Source: Sphingomonas phyllosphaerae 5.2
GTDB lineage: Bacteria; Pseudomonadota; Alphaproteobacteria; Sphingomonadales; Sphingomonadaceae
NCBI RefSeq assembly: GCF_000419605.1
Contig: NZ_ATTI01000001.1
Coordinates: 588,501 to 652,500, forward strand
Reading direction: 5' to 3'
DNA length: 64,000 nt
Both the position numbers and the translations under genes were made by a program. Shown in pieces: positions 1 through 9,624 of this stretch; the first letter of the stretch is position 1; every line of letters begins with the position of its first letter. Under the pieces are notes generated by a model that searched no databases, was not told where the DNA came from, and saw only the letters and a list, made by a program, of their open reading frames with translations.

Positions 1-1
1 C

Positions 2-1399
2 GGCATGATCGATGCGCACACGCATGTCGTGGAGCTGGGGCTGGCGGCGCTGACGCTCGACCTGTCCGACACCCGCACGCTGGAGGAGGCCAAGGCGAAG
101 GTCGCGGCCTATGCGCGCGACAACCCCGAGCGGCAGTGGATCATCGGGCGCGGCTGGAACCAGGAGGTGTGGAAGCTGGGCCGCTTCCCGACCGCCGCCG
201 ATCTCGACGCCATCGTCGGCGATCGCCCGGTGTGGCTGGCGCGTGCCGACGGCCACGCCGGCTGGGGCAACAGCGCCGCGTTGAAGCTGGCGGGCGTCTC
301 CGCCGCCACCGCGGCGCCGGCCGGCGGGCGGATCGAGAAGCCGCTGGGCGTGCTGGTCGATCGCGCGACCGACCTGGTCACGCGCGTCGTGCCGAAGGTC
401 AGCCCGAAGGACCGCACCGCCGCCTTCCTGAAGGCGCAGCAGATCCTGCTCGGCTACGGCATCACCGCCGTCGGCGACATGGGCACCAGCGTCGACGACT
501 GGATGACCTATCGCCGCATGGGCGACATCAACGCGCTGCGCGTGCGGATCATGTCCTACGGCATGGGGATCGATACGGCGGTGACGATCGGTGGCACCGG
601 GCCGACGCCGTGGCTGTACGACGATCGGCTGCGGCTGGAGGGCGTGAAGCTGTACGCCGATGGCGCGCTGGGTTCGCGCGGCGCATGGCTGAAGGCCGAT
701 TACGCCGACGCGCCGGGGCAGCGCGGGCTGGGGTTCCTGACCGACGACCAGTTGCAGAACATCATGAGCCGCGCGGCGATGGACGGCTATCAGGTCGCGG
801 TCCACGCGATCGGCGACCGTGCCGACCAACAGGTGCTGGATGCGATCGCCGAGCTGTCGCAGACCTACAAGGGTGACCGGCGTTGGCGGATCGAGCATGC
901 GCAGGTGGTCGATGCCCCGGATATGGGCGCGTTCGGCAAATACGGCATCATCGCCTCGATGCAGCCGACGCACCAGACCAGCGACCGCGTGATGGCGGAG
1001 GCGCGGCTGGGGCCGGCGCGGCTGGCGGGCGCCTATGCGTGGAAGACGTTGCTGGACGACGGCGCGACACTGGCGTTCGGGTCCGACGCGCCGGTGGAGA
1101 AGCCCGATCCGTGGGCCGGCTGGGCGGCGGCGTTCACGCGGATCGATGCCGACGGGCAGCCGGCGGGCGGCTGGCACCCCGAACAGGCGGTGTCGCGCGA
1201 ACAGGCGTGGTGGGCGTTCACCGGCGGCGCAAGCTTCGCCGGCTTCGCCGACCAGAAGTTCGGGATCCTCGCCCCCGGCCAGCGCGCCGACTTCCTGCTG
1301 CTCGACCGCGATCCATTGACGGCGGCGCCGGGCGACCTGCGGCAGACCAGGGTGCTGGAGACGTGGATCGGCGGCGCGAAGGCGTGGGAGCGGAAGTAG
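2..1399 (+). CDS. Amidohydrolase, YtcJ-like (5' end outside window)
   Basis: A metal-dependent hydrolase of the amidohydrolase superfamily, YtcJ-like branch; substrate unknown. The frame is already open at base 2 and begins with GMIDAHTHV. That is the first metal-binding HxH element, which in this family lies some 80-100 residues from the N-terminus, so the start codon and a likely signal peptide are upstream of the window. Later metal and active-site elements are present: the YQVAVHAIGDRAD and RIEHAQVV histidines and the C-terminal GSDAPVEKPDPW aspartate. About 465 residues are visible against a usual 550-570. It ends 52 bp from the convergent regulator gene. The superfamily is clear, the substrate is not. 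Confidence 0.85.
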   Translation, partial: GMIDAHTHVVELGLAALTLDLSDTRTLEEAKAKVAAYARDNPERQWIIGRGWNQEVWKLGRFPTAADLDAIVGDRPVWLARADGHAGWGNSAALKLAGVSAATAAPAGGRIEKPLGVLVDRATDLVTRVVPKVSPKDRTAAFLKAQQILLGYGITAVGDMGTSVDDWMTYRRMGDINALRVRIMSYGMGIDTAVTIGGTGPTPWLYDDRLRLEGVKLYADGALGSRGAWLKADYADAPGQRGLGFLTDDQLQNIMSRAAMDGYQVAVHAIGDRADQQVLDAIAELSQTYKGDRRWRIEHAQVVDAPDMGAFGKYGIIASMQPTHQTSDRVMAEARLGPARLAGAYAWKTLLDDGATLAFGSDAPVEKPDPWAGWAAAFTRIDADGQPAGGWHPEQAVSREQAWWAFTGGASFAGFADQKFGILAPGQRADFLLLDRDPLTAAPGDLRQTRVLETWIGGAKAWERK

Positions 1400-1450
1400 C
1401 GGAGCGCCGGCCCGCCACGTCGGCGTGGGTCAGGCTCGCGTCGTCCGGCG

Positions 1451-2812
1451 CTACATCACACGGTACGGCACCACGCCGCGCACGTCGCCATCCACCGCGA
1501 TCGCGCGGTCGGTCGGCGGGAAGGCGCGCTGGTCGCAATCGGCGCGCGGGCATAGCCGGCAGCTGATCCCGATCGGCGTCGGGCTGCGCAGGTCGACCGC
1601 ATCGGCATAGACGAAGTCGGCGGCGTGCGCGGCCTCGCACCCCAGCGCCACCGCGTAGCGGCGCGGCGCGCGCGCGAACCGCCCCGACGGCTTCACCAGC
1701 CCCTTGGCCATCGAGACGTAGCGGACGCCGTCGGGCGTCTCGGCATGCTGCACCAGGATGCGGTCCGGGATCGCGACGGCCTCGTGGACGTGCCACAGCG
1801 GGCAGGCACCGCCAAAGCGGGCGAATTGCAGCCGGGTCGCCGAATGGCGCTTGGTGATGTTGCCCGCCATGTCGATGCGGCAGAAGTAGAACGGGATGCC
1901 TTCCGCGCCCGGCCGTTGCAGCGTCGAGAGCCGGTGACACGCCTGTTCGAAGCTGGTGCCGAAGCGCCGCGAGAGCCGGTCGATGTCGTGGCGTACCACG
2001 CGCGCGGTGTCGCGGAACGCGGCATAGGGCATCAGCATCGCGCCCGCGGCGTAATTGGCGAGCCCGATCGCGAGCAGCCGCCGCGCCTCGGGCTGGACCA
2101 GTGCGGAGCCGGCGACGATCGCGGCGATCGGGGCGGCGAACGCGAGCGCGGCGATGCGGTTGGCGATCAGGAAACGGCGGCTTTCGGCGGGTAGCGCGGC
2201 GTTGAGATGCAGCGTCGCACCGTCGAAGCGCGCCAGCGGCGCTTCCTCGCGCGCGTCGGTGGAAAGCGCGATGCCGTGCACCGTCAGTGCGGCGTCGAGC
2301 GCGGCCGGATCGTGCGCCTGCGCCCAGTTTTCCGCGGCGCGATCGAGCGGGTCGATGTAATTGCCCGCCTCGTGAAACCAGTCGCGGACCGCCTCCCACG
2401 GCAGCCGCGCGCCGACGCCGGCGGTCAGCGCCTCCTCGGCGAGCGCGACGCGGTCCTCGGCGGCACGTTTCGCGGCGTGGAGCGCGATCAGCCGGTCGGC
2501 GAGCGCCGGGCGTTCCTCCGCAAGGCGCGCGATCTCCTCCGGCGGCAGCGGCGCGACCGCCGGATCGGCGAGCGCATGACCCAGCGCGACGAGCCGCCGT
2601 GCCGGGGCCTCGCCTTCGATGTCGGCGAGCGCGGCGGGGAAGTGGCGCGCGAGGGCGGCAGTGACCGCGGCGGTGAGCGGGCGCTCGTCGGCCTCGAGCT
2701 GTGACAGGTAGCTCACCGACAGTCCGAGCCGCGCCGCCATCGCGCGCTGGTTGAGGCCGGCGCTCTGGCGCAGCACGCGGAGTTGCGCGCCGACGTAGAG
2801 GCGGGATTTCAC
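1451..2812 (-). CDS. ScfR-family XRE regulator, PccR-like propionyl-CoA regulator
   Basis: A transcription factor of the short-chain fatty acyl-CoA regulator family (RamB, PccR). The N-terminal 60 residues form an XRE helix-turn-helix ([20 protein letters not shown], then [14 protein letters not shown]). The middle is IrrE/DUF2083-like. The C-terminus carries the family cysteine cluster [13 protein letters not shown]. Length is 453 aa from a GTG start. It is divergent from pccB, and the PccR of Rhodobacter sphaeroides is known to activate propionyl-CoA carboxylase genes, so control of the adjacent operon in response to an acyl-CoA is likely by analogy. The effector and the direction of control are inferred. 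Confidence 0.88.
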   Translation of the reverse strand: MKSRLYVGAQLRVLRQSAGLNQRAMAARLGLSVSYLSQLEADERPLTAAVTAALARHFPAALADIEGEAPARRLVALGHALADPAVAPLPPEEIARLAEERPALADRLIALHAAKRAAEDRVALAEEALTAGVGARLPWEAVRDWFHEAGNYIDPLDRAAENWAQAHDPAALDAALTVHGIALSTDAREEAPLARFDGATLHLNAALPAESRRFLIANRIAALAFAAPIAAIVAGSALVQPEARRLLAIGLANYAAGAMLMPYAAFRDTARVVRHDIDRLSRRFGTSFEQACHRLSTLQRPGAEGIPFYFCRIDMAGNITKRHSATRLQFARFGGACPLWHVHEAVAIPDRILVQHAETPDGVRYVSMAKGLVKPSGRFARAPRRYAVALGCEAAHAADFVYADAVDLRSPTPIGISCRLCPRADCDQRAFPPTDRAIAVDGDVRGVVPYRVM

Positions 2813-2951
2813 CGCCGACCGCTCCTGCGCAAGCGTGGACCGGCGTTTGTGGGCGCCGTGTCGATCGGTCGCACATTCTCCATCGTGCGTGTGCGCGGCC
2901 GCGGAAGATACGATGCAGTCATGCGCGACGCCTACGCACGAGCGACGAGAC

Positions 2952-2981
2952 TTCGCAAGTGGAGCCTTCGCAAGTTCGCAA
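2952..2981. promoter_or_regulatory. TTCGCAA direct repeats, candidate ScfR operator
   Basis: Three exact copies of TTCGCAA lie at 2952-2958, 2967-2973 and 2975-2981, inside the 229-bp divergent region between the ScfR-like gene and pccB. They are about 60-90 bp upstream of the pccB start. Known ScfR proteins bind repeated TTTGCAAA-like sites, and these copies resemble that core. The repeats are seen directly; the role as operator is inferred. Confidence 0.5.
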
Positions 2982-3041
2982 CTTCACATTTGCCTGCGCG
3001 GTGTGCGGCGGGCACAACGCCGCTGGCCGCGGGAGAGAAAG

Positions 3042-4580
3042 ATGTCATCGACGATCGCCGAACTGGACAGCAGGCGCGCGGCGGCGCGAGCCGGCGGCGG
3101 GCAGAAGCGCATCGATGCGCAGCATGCCAAGGGCAAGCTGACCGCGCGCGAGCGGCTGGACGTGCTGCTGGACGAGGGCAGTTTCGAGGAGCTCGACATG
3201 TTCGTCGAGCACAATTGCACCGACTTCGGGATGCAGGATCAGGTGGTGCCCGGCGACGGCGTGGTCACCGGATCGGGGACGATCAACGGCCGGCTGGTGT
3301 TCGTCTTCTCGCAGGATTTTACCGTCTTCGGCGGCTCGTTGTCCGAACGTCACGCGCAGAAGATCTGCAAGATCATGGACATGGCCATGAAGGTCGGCGC
3401 GCCGGTGATCGGCATCAACGATTCTGGCGGCGCACGCATCCAGGAAGGCGTGGCGTCGCTGGGTGGCTATGCCGAGGTGTTCCAGCGCAACGTGCTGGCA
3501 TCGGGCGTGGTGCCGCAGCTGAGCCTCATCATGGGGCCGTGCGCGGGCGGTGCGGTGTATTCGCCGGCGATGACCGACTTCATCTTCATGGTGAAGGATT
3601 CCAGCTACATGTTCGTCACCGGCCCGGACGTGGTGAAGACGGTGACCAACGAGGTGGTGACGCAGGAGGCGCTGGGCGGCGCGGTGACGCACACCACCAG
3701 GACCAGCGTCGCCGACGTGGCGTTCGAGAACGATGTCGAGGCGCTGCTGGCGGCGCGCGACTTCATCGATTTCCTGCCGGCGTCCAACCGTGCCAAGGGA
3801 AATGGGCGCGTGCCGGAGCGCCCCACCGATGATCCGTGGGACCGTGCCGAGCCGAGCCTCGACACGCTGATCCCGGCCAACGCCAACCAGCCGTACGACA
3901 TGCACGAGCTGATCGCGAAGGTCGTCGACGAGGGCGATTTCTTCGAGGTTCAGCCGGCGCATGGCGGCAACATCCTGTGCGGCTTCGGGCGCATTGAGGG
4001 GCGGACGATCGGCATCGTCGCGAACCAGCCGCTGGTGCTGGCCGGCGTGCTCGACATCAACTCCAGCCGCAAGGCGGCGCGCTTCGTACGGTTCTGCGAC
4101 GCGTTCGAGATCCCGATCGTGACCTTCGTCGACGTGCCCGGCTTCCTTCCCGGCACCGCGCAGGAGCATAACGGCATCATCAAGCATGGCGCGAAACTGC
4201 TGTTCGCCTATGCCGAGGCGACGGTGCCGAAGATCACCGTCATCACGCGCAAGGCATACGGCGGCGCGTATGACGTGATGGCGTCCAAGCACCTGCGCGG
4301 CGACCTGAACTATGCGTGGCCGACCGCGGAGATCGCGGTGATGGGCGCGAAGGGTGCGGTGGAGATCATCTTCCGCGGCAGGACGGCCGATGAGATCGCC
4401 GAGCGCACCGCGGAATATGAGGCGCGCTTCGCCAACCCGTTCGTCGCGGCGAGCAAAGGTTTTATCGACGAGGTGATCCAGCCGCACTCCACCCGCCGCC
4501 GGATCGCTCTGGGGTTGCGCAAGCTGCGCGGCAAGGCGCTGGAGAATCCGTGGAAGAAGCATGACAATATACCGTTGTAG
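3042..4580 (+). CDS. pccB: Propionyl-CoA carboxylase beta (carboxyltransferase) subunit
   Basis: Transfers the carboxyl group from biotin to propionyl-CoA, giving methylmalonyl-CoA. It is a two-domain crotonase-fold carboxyltransferase of 512 aa, the normal PccB size. The N-terminal half contains [11 protein letters not shown] and [13 protein letters not shown]; the C-terminal half contains [11 protein letters not shown] and [10 protein letters not shown]. The ATG at 3042 was chosen because GGGAGAG lies just before it and the protein then starts like PccB. Upstream in-frame codons run into the divergent promoter. It is the first gene of the operon and its partner, pccA, is the last one, about 5 kb downstream. 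A repeat element separates it from the next gene. Confidence 0.95.
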   Translation: MSSTIAELDSRRAAARAGGGQKRIDAQHAKGKLTARERLDVLLDEGSFEELDMFVEHNCTDFGMQDQVVPGDGVVTGSGTINGRLVFVFSQDFTVFGGSLSERHAQKICKIMDMAMKVGAPVIGINDSGGARIQEGVASLGGYAEVFQRNVLASGVVPQLSLIMGPCAGGAVYSPAMTDFIFMVKDSSYMFVTGPDVVKTVTNEVVTQEALGGAVTHTTRTSVADVAFENDVEALLAARDFIDFLPASNRAKGNGRVPERPTDDPWDRAEPSLDTLIPANANQPYDMHELIAKVVDEGDFFEVQPAHGGNILCGFGRIEGRTIGIVANQPLVLAGVLDINSSRKAARFVRFCDAFEIPIVTFVDVPGFLPGTAQEHNGIIKHGAKLLFAYAEATVPKITVITRKAYGGAYDVMASKHLRGDLNYAWPTAEIAVMGAKGAVEIIFRGRTADEIAERTAEYEARFANPFVAASKGFIDEVIQPHSTRRRIALGLRKLRGKALENPWKKHDNIPL

Positions 4581-4585
4581 TCTCC

Positions 4586-4658
4586 GTCGTCGCGAGCGGA
4601 GCGAAGCGAGGCCGGGCGGCGTGGGGACACTGGATTGCTTCGCTATGCTCGCGATGAC
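4586..4658. repeat. Intergenic inverted repeat, copy A
   Basis: Two arms about 27 bases long (4586-4612 and 4631-4658) are imperfect inverse complements, with cores CGCGAGCGGAGCGAAGCG and TTGCTTCGCTATGCTCGCG. The element fills the gap between pccB and the epimerase gene, inside the operon. It belongs to the repeat family also found near 15.3, 18.6, 22.8, 24.9 and 26.2 kb. Confidence 0.8.
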
Positions 4659-4673
4659 AGCGGGAGACGCCGC

Positions 4674-5096
4674 ATGACCCTCGGCCGCCTCAACCACATC
4701 GGCATCGCCACGCCGTCGATCGCGCGCGCGATCGAAACCTACCGCGTTCTGCTCGGCGCAGAGGCGATCGGCGAGCCGTTCGACCTCCCCGCGCAGGGGG
4801 TGAAGGTGTGTTTCATCGACGCGCCGAACACGCAGATCGAATTGATCGAGCCGTATGACGACACATCGCCGATCGCCGGCTTCCTTCGGAAGAACCCGGC
4901 CGGCGGGCAGCATCACGTCTGCTTCGAGGTGCCGGACATCCACGCCGCGGTCGCCGGGATGCAGGCGAAGGGCGCGACGATCCTCGGCGAACCGCGCATC
5001 GGTGCGCACGGGACGCCGATCGTGTTCGTCCACCCGCGCGACATGGGCGGGGTGCTGGTCGAGCTGATGGAAACGCCACGGGAGGACGCGCATTGA
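4674..5096 (+). CDS. mce: Methylmalonyl-CoA epimerase
   Basis: Interconverts the (S) and (R) forms of methylmalonyl-CoA, linking PccAB to the mutase. It is a 140-aa vicinal oxygen chelate (glyoxalase-fold) protein with the typical opening LGRLNHIGIATPSI, whose His is a metal ligand. It also has GGQHHVCFEVPDI and a C-terminal VLVELMETP that supplies the last Glu ligand. The ATG at 4674 fits the family start; an upstream in-frame ATG would add residues read from the repeat element. The stop overlaps the TTG start of the following gene. Confidence 0.93.
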   Translation: MTLGRLNHIGIATPSIARAIETYRVLLGAEAIGEPFDLPAQGVKVCFIDAPNTQIELIEPYDDTSPIAGFLRKNPAGGQHHVCFEVPDIHAAVAGMQAKGATILGEPRIGAHGTPIVFVHPRDMGGVLVELMETPREDAH

Positions 5097-5887
5097 CCTA
5101 CGAGACGATTACCTTCGATCTCGCCGATCGCGTCGCGACGCTGGCGATCGACCGGCCGGCGCGGATGAACGCGCTGACGCCGCGCGTGTTTGCGGAGCTG
5201 ACCGCCGGGATCGACGCCGCGCTTGAGCAAGGCGCGCGCGCGATCGTGCTGACCGGGACCGGCGGCGCCTTCTGCTCGGGCGCGGATCTGGTCGGAGATG
5301 CCGAGGATTCTGGGGCAGCGCCGATGCCGCGCGACCTCGGCGAGTCGCTGGATACCAGCTACAATCCGTTCGTCCGCAAGGTCGCCGCGCTCGACGTGCC
5401 GTTCCTGACCGCGATCAACGGGCCGGCGGTCGGTGCCGGGCTGGGGCTGGCGTTGCTCGGCGATATCAGCGTGATGGCGCGATCGGCCTATGTGTTGCTG
5501 GCGTTCGTCAACATCGGGCTGGTGCCCGATGCCGGGGCGACATGGCTGGTCGCCAAGGGCGCGGGGCGGACCAAGGCGCTCGAAATGGCGCTGCTCGGCG
5601 AGCGTGTGTCGGCCGCGGAGGCGCTCGCCGCCGGGCTGGTGACGCGCGTGGTGGACGATGCCGCGGTGCTGGCGGAAACGCAGGCGTTGGCCGCGAAGCT
5701 GGCCGCGGGGCCGTCCGTGGCGATCGGGATGATCCGCAAGCAGGTGGCCGCCGCGCTGTCGATGGATCTGGAGCAATCCTTGGCGGTGGAGCGCGAGAAC
5801 CAGACCCGCGCCGGGCACACCCGCGACTTCGCCGAGGCGGTGCGCGCGTTCGGCGAGAAGCGCAAACCGGCGTTCGAGGGCCGCTGA
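5093..5887 (+). CDS. Enoyl-CoA hydratase/isomerase family protein
   Basis: A 264-aa crotonase-family enzyme acting on an unidentified acyl-CoA. The oxyanion-hole segments are [12 protein letters not shown] and [16 protein letters not shown]. Where classical hydratases have a second glutamate it reads [13 protein letters not shown], with Asp, as in PaaG-type isomerases. A delta-isomerase or ring-type enoyl-CoA isomerase is therefore as likely as a hydratase. The TTG start at 5093 overlaps the epimerase stop and is preceded by GGAGG, suggesting translational coupling. Its place between epimerase and mutase ties it to branched or short-chain acyl-CoA breakdown, but the exact step is not evident. 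Confidence 0.85.
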   Translation: MTYETITFDLADRVATLAIDRPARMNALTPRVFAELTAGIDAALEQGARAIVLTGTGGAFCSGADLVGDAEDSGAAPMPRDLGESLDTSYNPFVRKVAALDVPFLTAINGPAVGAGLGLALLGDISVMARSAYVLLAFVNIGLVPDAGATWLVAKGAGRTKALEMALLGERVSAAEALAAGLVTRVVDDAAVLAETQALAAKLAAGPSVAIGMIRKQVAAALSMDLEQSLAVERENQTRAGHTRDFAEAVRAFGEKRKPAFEGR

Positions 5888-5889
5888 TC

Positions 5890-8082
5890 GTGACCGGGGA
5901 ACGCAACATCGGCGAGGACAGCGGCGCGGCGGCGCGCACGGGCACACCCGCGCCGACCGGCAGCGAAGGCTGGACGGCGGCGGCGGCCAAGGAGGTGAAG
6001 GGTCGCGACCTGACGTGGCGCACGCCCGAGGGGATCGACGTCAAGCCGCTCTACACCGCGGCGGACGTGGAGGGATGGGACCCCGGCCTGCCCGGCTTCG
6101 CGCCGTTCGCGCGCGGTGTACGCGCGACGATGTACGCCGGACGACCGTGGACGATCCGCCAATATGCCGGCTTTTCGACCGCCGAGGCGTCGAACGCCTT
6201 CTATCACCGCAACCTGAAGGCGGGGCAGAAGGGGCTGTCGGTGGCTTTCGATCTCGCCACGCACCGCGGCTACGACAGCGATCATCCGCGCGTGACCGGC
6301 GACGTCGGCAAGGCGGGGGTGGCGATCGACACCGTCGAGGACATGAAGATCCTGTTCGACGGTATCCCGCTGGATCAGATGTCGGTCAGCATGACGATGA
6401 ACGGCGCGGTGATCCCGATCCTCGCCTTCTTCATCGTCGCCGGCGAGGAACAGGGCGTCGACCGCAAATTGCTCGACGGGACCATCCAGAACGACATCCT
6501 CAAGGAGTTCATGGTCCGCAACACGTATATCTACCCGCCCGAACCCAGCATGCGGATCATCAGCGACATCTTCGGCTACACCAGCCGCGAGATGCCGAAG
6601 TTCAACAGCATCTCGATTTCCGGCTATCACATGCAGGAAGCCGGCGCGACGCAGGTGCAGGAACTCGCCTTCACCATCGCCGACGGCATGGAATATGTAA
6701 AATACGGTGTTGCCTCCGGGCTGGACATCGACAGGTTCGCCGGGCGGCTCAGCTTCTTCTTCGCGATCGGCATGAACTTCTTCATGGAAATTGCCAAGCT
6801 GCGCGCCGCGCGCGTGTTGTGGCATCGCGTGATGACCAATCTCGGCGCGCGGGACGAGCGGTCGAAAATGCTGCGGACCCATTGCCAGACCAGCGGCGTC
6901 TCGCTGACCGAGCAGGACCCGTACAACAACGTGATGCGCACCACGATCGAGGCGATGGCCGCGATGCTGGGCGGCACGCAATCGCTGCACACCAACGCGC
7001 TGGACGAGGCGATCGCGCTGCCGACCGATTTCTCCGCCCGGATCGCGCGCAACACGCAGCTGGTGATCCAGGAAGAGACCGGGATGACGAACGTCGTCGA
7101 TCCGCTGGGCGGCAGTTATTATGTCGAAGCGCTGACGAAGCGGCTCGTCGACGATGCCTGGACGATCGTCGAGCGTGTCGAGCGCGAGGGCGGCATGGCG
7201 CAGGCGGTGGCGGCGGGCTGGCCCAAGGCGATGATCGAGGAAGCCAGCGCGGCGCGCGCCGCGCGGGTCGATCGTGGCGAGGACGTGATCGTCGGGGTCA
7301 ACAAATACCGCAAGGAGAACGAGGATCCGATCGAGATCCTCGACGTCGACAATCACGCGGTGCGCGAGGCGCAGATCCGCCGCATCCGCGCGGTGAAGGC
7401 AGCGCGCGACGACGATGCCTGCCGCGCCGCGCTGGATGCACTGCGCGAGGGCGCGCGTGGCGACGGCAATCTGCTGGCGCTCGCGGTCGATTGCGCGCGC
7501 GCCCGCGCCACGCTGGGCGAGATCAGCAGCGCGATGGAGGATGTCTTCGGGCGTTTCGGCACGCAACCGACGCCCGTGAAGGGCATCTACGGCGGCGCCT
7601 ATGCCGACGATGCGCGGTGGACGCGTCTGGAAGAGGGCGTGGCGGCGACCGAGCGCCGGCTGGGGCGGCGGCCGCGGATGCTGGTGGCGAAGATGGGGCA
7701 GGACGGGCACGACCGCGGCGCCAATCTGGTCAGCAGCATGTTCGGTGACCTGGGGTTCGAGATCGTGCCCGGCCCGTTGTTCCAGACCCCCTCGGAAGTC
7801 GCTTCGCTCGCGCTGGAGAAGCAGGTCGATGTCGTCGGCGCCTCCAGCCTGGCCGCGGGGCACAAGACGTTGATCCCCGAACTGATCGGCCACCTGCGCG
7901 ACGCCGGCCGTGCCGATATCAAGGTGATCGCGGGCGGGGTGATCCCGGCGCAGGATTATCAGGCGCTGTTCGACGCCGGGGTGCAGGCGATCTTCGGACC
8001 GGGCACGAACCTGATCACCGCGGCGGAGGAGGTGTTGCGGTTGCTCGGCCACAACATGCCGCCACAAGGAGACGCGGCATGA
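5890..8082 (+). CDS. scpA: Methylmalonyl-CoA mutase
   Basis: Adenosylcobalamin-dependent isomerisation of (R)-methylmalonyl-CoA to succinyl-CoA. This is a single-chain alpha-type mutase of 730 aa. The N-terminal TIM barrel has [18 protein letters not shown] and [16 protein letters not shown]. The C-terminal B12-binding domain carries DGHDRG, with the lower-ligand His at about residue 607. The GTG at 5890 lies 2 nt after the previous stop and gives the usual length. The stop overlaps the next start (ATGA). No cobalamin riboswitch was seen in front of it, so expression probably follows the whole operon. Confidence 0.96.
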   Translation: MTGERNIGEDSGAAARTGTPAPTGSEGWTAAAAKEVKGRDLTWRTPEGIDVKPLYTAADVEGWDPGLPGFAPFARGVRATMYAGRPWTIRQYAGFSTAEASNAFYHRNLKAGQKGLSVAFDLATHRGYDSDHPRVTGDVGKAGVAIDTVEDMKILFDGIPLDQMSVSMTMNGAVIPILAFFIVAGEEQGVDRKLLDGTIQNDILKEFMVRNTYIYPPEPSMRIISDIFGYTSREMPKFNSISISGYHMQEAGATQVQELAFTIADGMEYVKYGVASGLDIDRFAGRLSFFFAIGMNFFMEIAKLRAARVLWHRVMTNLGARDERSKMLRTHCQTSGVSLTEQDPYNNVMRTTIEAMAAMLGGTQSLHTNALDEAIALPTDFSARIARNTQLVIQEETGMTNVVDPLGGSYYVEALTKRLVDDAWTIVERVEREGGMAQAVAAGWPKAMIEEASAARAARVDRGEDVIVGVNKYRKENEDPIEILDVDNHAVREAQIRRIRAVKAARDDDACRAALDALREGARGDGNLLALAVDCARARATLGEISSAMEDVFGRFGTQPTPVKGIYGGAYADDARWTRLEEGVAATERRLGRRPRMLVAKMGQDGHDRGANLVSSMFGDLGFEIVPGPLFQTPSEVASLALEKQVDVVGASSLAAGHKTLIPELIGHLRDAGRADIKVIAGGVIPAQDYQALFDAGVQAIFGPGTNLITAAEEVLRLLGHNMPPQGDAA

Positions 8083-8489
8083 CCGGGACATGGTCGCTGG
8101 CCCGCGGTCGGCTTTCGGCGGGCGCAGCGGCACTTGCGCTGCTGGTCGCGCTTTCCCCGGCCGGCGCGCAGACGCAGGCGGAGATGAATGCGCAGGCCGC
8201 GACCAGCTACAAGACCGCGGACGCCGCGATGACGCGGCAATGGCAGCGCAGCTATGCCGCGATGAAGCGCCGCGACGCCGCCGACACCTCGCGCGGCGGC
8301 GGGTTCGGCTATGCCGCCGCCACGCTCGCCAGCCAGCGTGCGTGGCTGGCGTTTCGCGACAGGCAGTGCGTGATCGAAGGCGGGGAGTTCGCCGGCGGCT
8401 CGCTGGGCGCGATGACGCGCTTGCAGTGCATGGCACGGCTGACCAAGGAACGAACCGTGCAATTGAAAGGCTTGATGTGGCAACGGTGA
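8079..8489 (+). CDS. LprI/DUF1311-like secreted small protein
   Basis: A 136-aa protein with an N-terminal signal peptide (hydrophobic [17 protein letters not shown], cleavage near residue 30). The rest fits the LprI (DUF1311) family. It contains the typical W-x-x-FRD-x-x-C pattern ([15 protein letters not shown]) and a second Cys (LQCMARLT) that probably forms a disulfide in the periplasm. LprI of Mycobacterium inhibits lysozyme; that function has not been shown for this branch. It overlaps scpA by 4 nt and bioB by 1 nt, so it is embedded in the propionate operon although no metabolic role is apparent. Confidence 0.72.
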   Translation: MTGTWSLARGRLSAGAAALALLVALSPAGAQTQAEMNAQAATSYKTADAAMTRQWQRSYAAMKRRDAADTSRGGGFGYAAATLASQRAWLAFRDRQCVIEGGEFAGGSLGAMTRLQCMARLTKERTVQLKGLMWQR

Positions 8490-9493
8490 TGGACGCGACG
8501 ACCCGCAACGACTGGACGCGCGAGGAGATCGCGACGCTGTTCGACCTGCCGTTCGACGAGCTGATGTTCCGCGCGCAGACCGTCCACCGCGCGCATCACG
8601 CACCTTCGCAGGTGCAGCTGTGCACGTTGTTGTCGATCAAGACCGGCGGCTGCCCCGAGGATTGCGGGTATTGCTCGCAATCGGTGGCGGCTGACAGCGG
8701 GGTGAAGGCGACCAAGCTGATGGACGTGCAGGCGGTGCTGCAGCGCGCCGCGGAGGCGAAGGACGCCGGTTCGCAACGCTTCTGCATGGGCGCGGCGTGG
8801 CGCAACCCCAAGGACCGCGACATGGACGCGATCGTCCAGATGATCGAGGGCGTGCGCGGCATGGGGCTGGAGACCTGCATGACGCTGGGCATGCTGACGC
8901 CTGCTCAGGCGCAGCGGCTCGGCGCGGCGGGGCTCGATTACTACAACCACAATATCGACACCTCGCCGGAGCGGTACGGTGACGTCATCACGACCCGCAC
9001 CTTTGGCGAGCGGCTCGACACGCTGGAGCAGGTGCGCGCGGCCGGGATCAACGTGTGCTGCGGCGGCATCGTCGGGATGGGCGAGACGCGCGACGATCGC
9101 GTCGGTTTCGTGCACGCGCTCGCCACCTTGCCGCGCCATCCCGAAAGCGTGCCGGTCAACGCGCTGGTGCCCGTGAAGGGCACGGTGCTGGGCGACATGC
9201 TTGCCGATACCCCGCTCGCGCAGATCGACGACATCGAGTTCGTGCGGACGGTGGCGGTGGCGCGTGTCACGATGCCGCTCAGCATGGTGCGGCTGTCGGC
9301 GGGGCGCGAGAGCATGTCGGAGGCGACTCAGGCGCTGTGCTTCATGGCCGGTGCGAACTCGATCTTCACCGGCGACAAGCTGCTGACCGCCGGCAACCGC
9401 GGCGACAGCGCCGATGCGACGCTGTTCGCGAAACTCGGCGTGCGTCCGATGGTGACGCAAGAGCCGATGCGGGTCTGCGAGGCGGCGGAGTAG
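8489..9493 (+). CDS. bioB: Biotin synthase
   Basis: Radical SAM enzyme inserting sulfur into dethiobiotin, the last step of biotin synthesis. The CxxxCxxC cluster motif [13 protein letters not shown] (Cys55, Cys59, Cys62) binds the radical-SAM [4Fe-4S] cluster. The downstream [13 protein letters not shown] and RLSAGRESM segments are typical of BioB. It is 334 aa from the ATG at 8489, whose first base is the last base of the preceding stop. Other bio genes are not in this window. It sits just before the biotinylated subunit gene pccA. Confidence 0.95.
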   Translation: MDATTRNDWTREEIATLFDLPFDELMFRAQTVHRAHHAPSQVQLCTLLSIKTGGCPEDCGYCSQSVAADSGVKATKLMDVQAVLQRAAEAKDAGSQRFCMGAAWRNPKDRDMDAIVQMIEGVRGMGLETCMTLGMLTPAQAQRLGAAGLDYYNHNIDTSPERYGDVITTRTFGERLDTLEQVRAAGINVCCGGIVGMGETRDDRVGFVHALATLPRHPESVPVNALVPVKGTVLGDMLADTPLAQIDDIEFVRTVAVARVTMPLSMVRLSAGRESMSEATQALCFMAGANSIFTGDKLLTAGNRGDSADATLFAKLGVRPMVTQEPMRVCEAAE

Positions 9494-9624
9494 GAGCGCG
9501 GCGCCTTCACAGGCAGAGTCCATCCTTGCCGGGTGTGGGGCACGCCGACGGACTGCGCAATTCGGATGGGACGGACATCGGCGCCTGCCGCGGCAGGAGC
9601 GACGAACGATAAAAGGAGAGGCCG

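Noticed and set aside
5870..5890. Cobalamin riboswitch before scpA
   Set aside because: Only 2 bp separate scpA from the preceding gene, so there is no room for a leader.
5488..8508. Open frame of 1006 codons on the minus strand
   Set aside because: Antisense to scpA with no domain pattern; a codon-bias artefact.
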